A DNA stretch of 64,000 bases, from contig NZ_JAMXKF010000011.1 in the NCBI RefSeq assembly GCF_024220585.1, positions 124,001-188,000 on the forward strand, written 5' to 3'. Source of the stretch: Dyadobacter diqingensis. Lineage in GTDB: Bacteria > Bacteroidota > Bacteroidia > Cytophagales > Spirosomataceae. Both the position numbers and the translations under genes were made by a program. Below the pieces are notes generated by a model. It saw only the letters and a list, made by a program, of their open reading frames with translations. It ran no database searches and was not told where the DNA came from. This document shows, in pieces, positions 62,789 to 64,000 of this stretch. Numbering within the stretch: position 1 is the stretch's first letter; each line of letters opens with the position of its first letter.

Positions 62789-63997
62789 ATGACGCTCAAT
62801 TACATGGCACTGGCCGTTCCGGTTTTCCTTTTTTTTATAGGACTGGAATATGTGATGTCCAAAAGATTAGGGAAGAATGTTTTTAATTTCAATAGTTCAC
62901 TTGCCAATATGAATGTGGGTGTGGCCGAGCGGTTAATCGATTTGTTTACAGCCGGCGGATTTTATTTTTTTTACGATTATCTCCATCAGCATTTTGCCAT
63001 TTTTGATATAAAACCCAGCATTTTGCTCTGGATTGCGCTGATGCTGGCAACGGACCTGTTATGGTATTGGTATCACCGCTTCGGGCATAAGGTTAATTTG
63101 TTCTGGGGGTTTCATGTGGTGCATCATCAAAGTGAAGAGTTTAATTACACAGCCGGAACGCGGATCACGATTTTCCAGTCGGTGGTCAGAACGGCTTTCT
63201 GGGCCATTTTACCGGTGATCGGTTTTCCCGCTCCGATGATCACCACCATGCTTATTATCCACGGTTTATATCCGTTTTTTACCCATACGCAGCTGATTGG
63301 CAAACTTGGGATTCTGGAATATATATTGGTGACGCCTTCGCATCATCGGGTACATCATGCGAGTAATGAGCAATATCTGGACAAGAATTTTGGCGATATG
63401 TTTATCATTTGGGACAAATTGTTCGGGACTTTCGCCGAAGAAAAAGAGGAGGCAGTTTATGGCCTAACCAAGCAGCTGGATAGTTACAGTTTTCTTTGGC
63501 AGCATTTCCATTATCTGGTTGAACTTCGTTATGCGGTAAAAAATCAGACGGGTTTTGTCAATAAAATAAAAATGATCTTTGGCAGTCCTGCTGATTTTGA
63601 TCCGGCATTACGCGGCCTGGTCGAAAAGAAATTTTTATCTAAAAACAGGGTAAGGACGAGCTCTCAGAAATTCAGACATTATGTGCTGGGTCAGTTCATC
63701 GTCATGGTGACCGTACTGTTTTTTCTGTTATTGTTTGAACACCAGACCGATAACTTCCTCCAGACCATGGTGGCACTATTCATCTTAATAACGCTGATCA
63801 ACTGTGGCGCCATTCTCGAACAGCGCCGCTGGGTTTTTTATCTTGAATTTGTCAGGGGCTGTCTGGTGATCATCACCACCTTTTACTATTACCCCCATCC
63901 GACGATTATTGCCTCTTTAATATTGTTAATTGTGGCGTCACTCGCTTATTTTTCATCTTTGCAGAAACAATATCTTCAGCTGGTTTACGGAAGATAG
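62789..63997 (+). CDS. Sterol desaturase/fatty acid hydroxylase family membrane protein
   Basis: Di-iron membrane oxygenase of 402 residues. The His clusters are H96-RFG-H100 (HxxxH), H109-VV-H112-H113 (HxxHH), a middle His (FFTHTQL) and SHHRVHHASNE (HxxHH). Four helices surround them, and about three more helices at the C-terminus (residues 305-395) give a layout reminiscent of alkylglycerol monooxygenase. Likely it hydroxylates a lipid; the exact substrate is unknown. It is divergent from the LacI gene and has its own promoter, so it is probably not part of the sugar island. Confidence 0.9.
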   Translation: MTLNYMALAVPVFLFFIGLEYVMSKRLGKNVFNFNSSLANMNVGVAERLIDLFTAGGFYFFYDYLHQHFAIFDIKPSILLWIALMLATDLLWYWYHRFGHKVNLFWGFHVVHHQSEEFNYTAGTRITIFQSVVRTAFWAILPVIGFPAPMITTMLIIHGLYPFFTHTQLIGKLGILEYILVTPSHHRVHHASNEQYLDKNFGDMFIIWDKLFGTFAEEKEEAVYGLTKQLDSYSFLWQHFHYLVELRYAVKNQTGFVNKIKMIFGSPADFDPALRGLVEKKFLSKNRVRTSSQKFRHYVLGQFIVMVTVLFFLLLFEHQTDNFLQTMVALFILITLINCGAILEQRRWVFYLEFVRGCLVIITTFYYYPHPTIIASLILLIVASLAYFSSLQKQYLQLVYGR

Positions 63998-64000
63998 GTC

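Overview
The window looks like chromosomal DNA of a Bacteroidota bacterium of the order Cytophagales, most like Dyadobacter or a close Spirosomaceae relative (inference). The evidence is a type 9 secretion translocon gene (sprA), gldF, two SusC/SusD pairs, DUF4199 proteins, weak Shine-Dalgarno signals, and promoters of the TTG/TTTG plus TAnnTTTG type. No rRNA, tRNA, CRISPR array or phage genes were seen.

Positions 1-19,100 are mostly housekeeping: malate dehydrogenase (cut by the window edge), a YkvA-like protein, tatA, gatA, a LysM lytic transglycosylase, ruvA, the giant sprA, gcvH, a dihydroorotase-like protein that lacks the metal-binding HxH motif, two DUF4199 membrane proteins, gldF, and an ECF sigma/anti-sigma pair ending in a strong terminator.

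Positions 19,300-31,450 (+ strand) form a sugar-uptake locus: an AGE-family epimerase, a sugar MFS porter, an exported DUF4127 protein, SusC, SusD, an exported FAD oxidoreductase and a ROK regulator.

Positions 32,400-62,550 (- strand) hold a large catabolic island of three apparent operons. (A) An exported Gfo/Idh oxidoreductase, MFS porter, NagA, a NagB-like protein and a lipoprotein Gfo/Idh. (B) SusC, SusD, a beta-helix protein, class III aminotransferase, DgoD-like dehydratase, SDR, ceramidase-like hydrolase, SSS transporter and SMP-30 lactonase. (C) An exported Gfo/Idh, an Nramp-like transporter without metal ligands, an epimerase-like protein without the catalytic Lys, a DapA-like aldolase and a PQQ-dehydrogenase/cytochrome c fusion. 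The palindrome GGGTACGTACCC occurs exactly three times, once ahead of each operon, and a LacI-family regulator gene sits at the upstream end. I infer that the 30 kb is one LacI regulon for an uncharacterised glycan or amino-sugar derivative, processed partly in the periplasm and finished by a non-phosphorylative lactone, aldonate, 2-keto-3-deoxy-aldonate and aldol cleavage route. A GntR/FCD regulator with its own repeated sites gives second-level control of operon B. A sterol-desaturase-family gene closes the window on the + strand.

The gaps of the island are rich in repeats: a 7-unit array of about 112 bp, a 3-unit array of about 76 bp with an inverted relative, a duplicated 98 bp element, and a MITE-like element with a second related copy.
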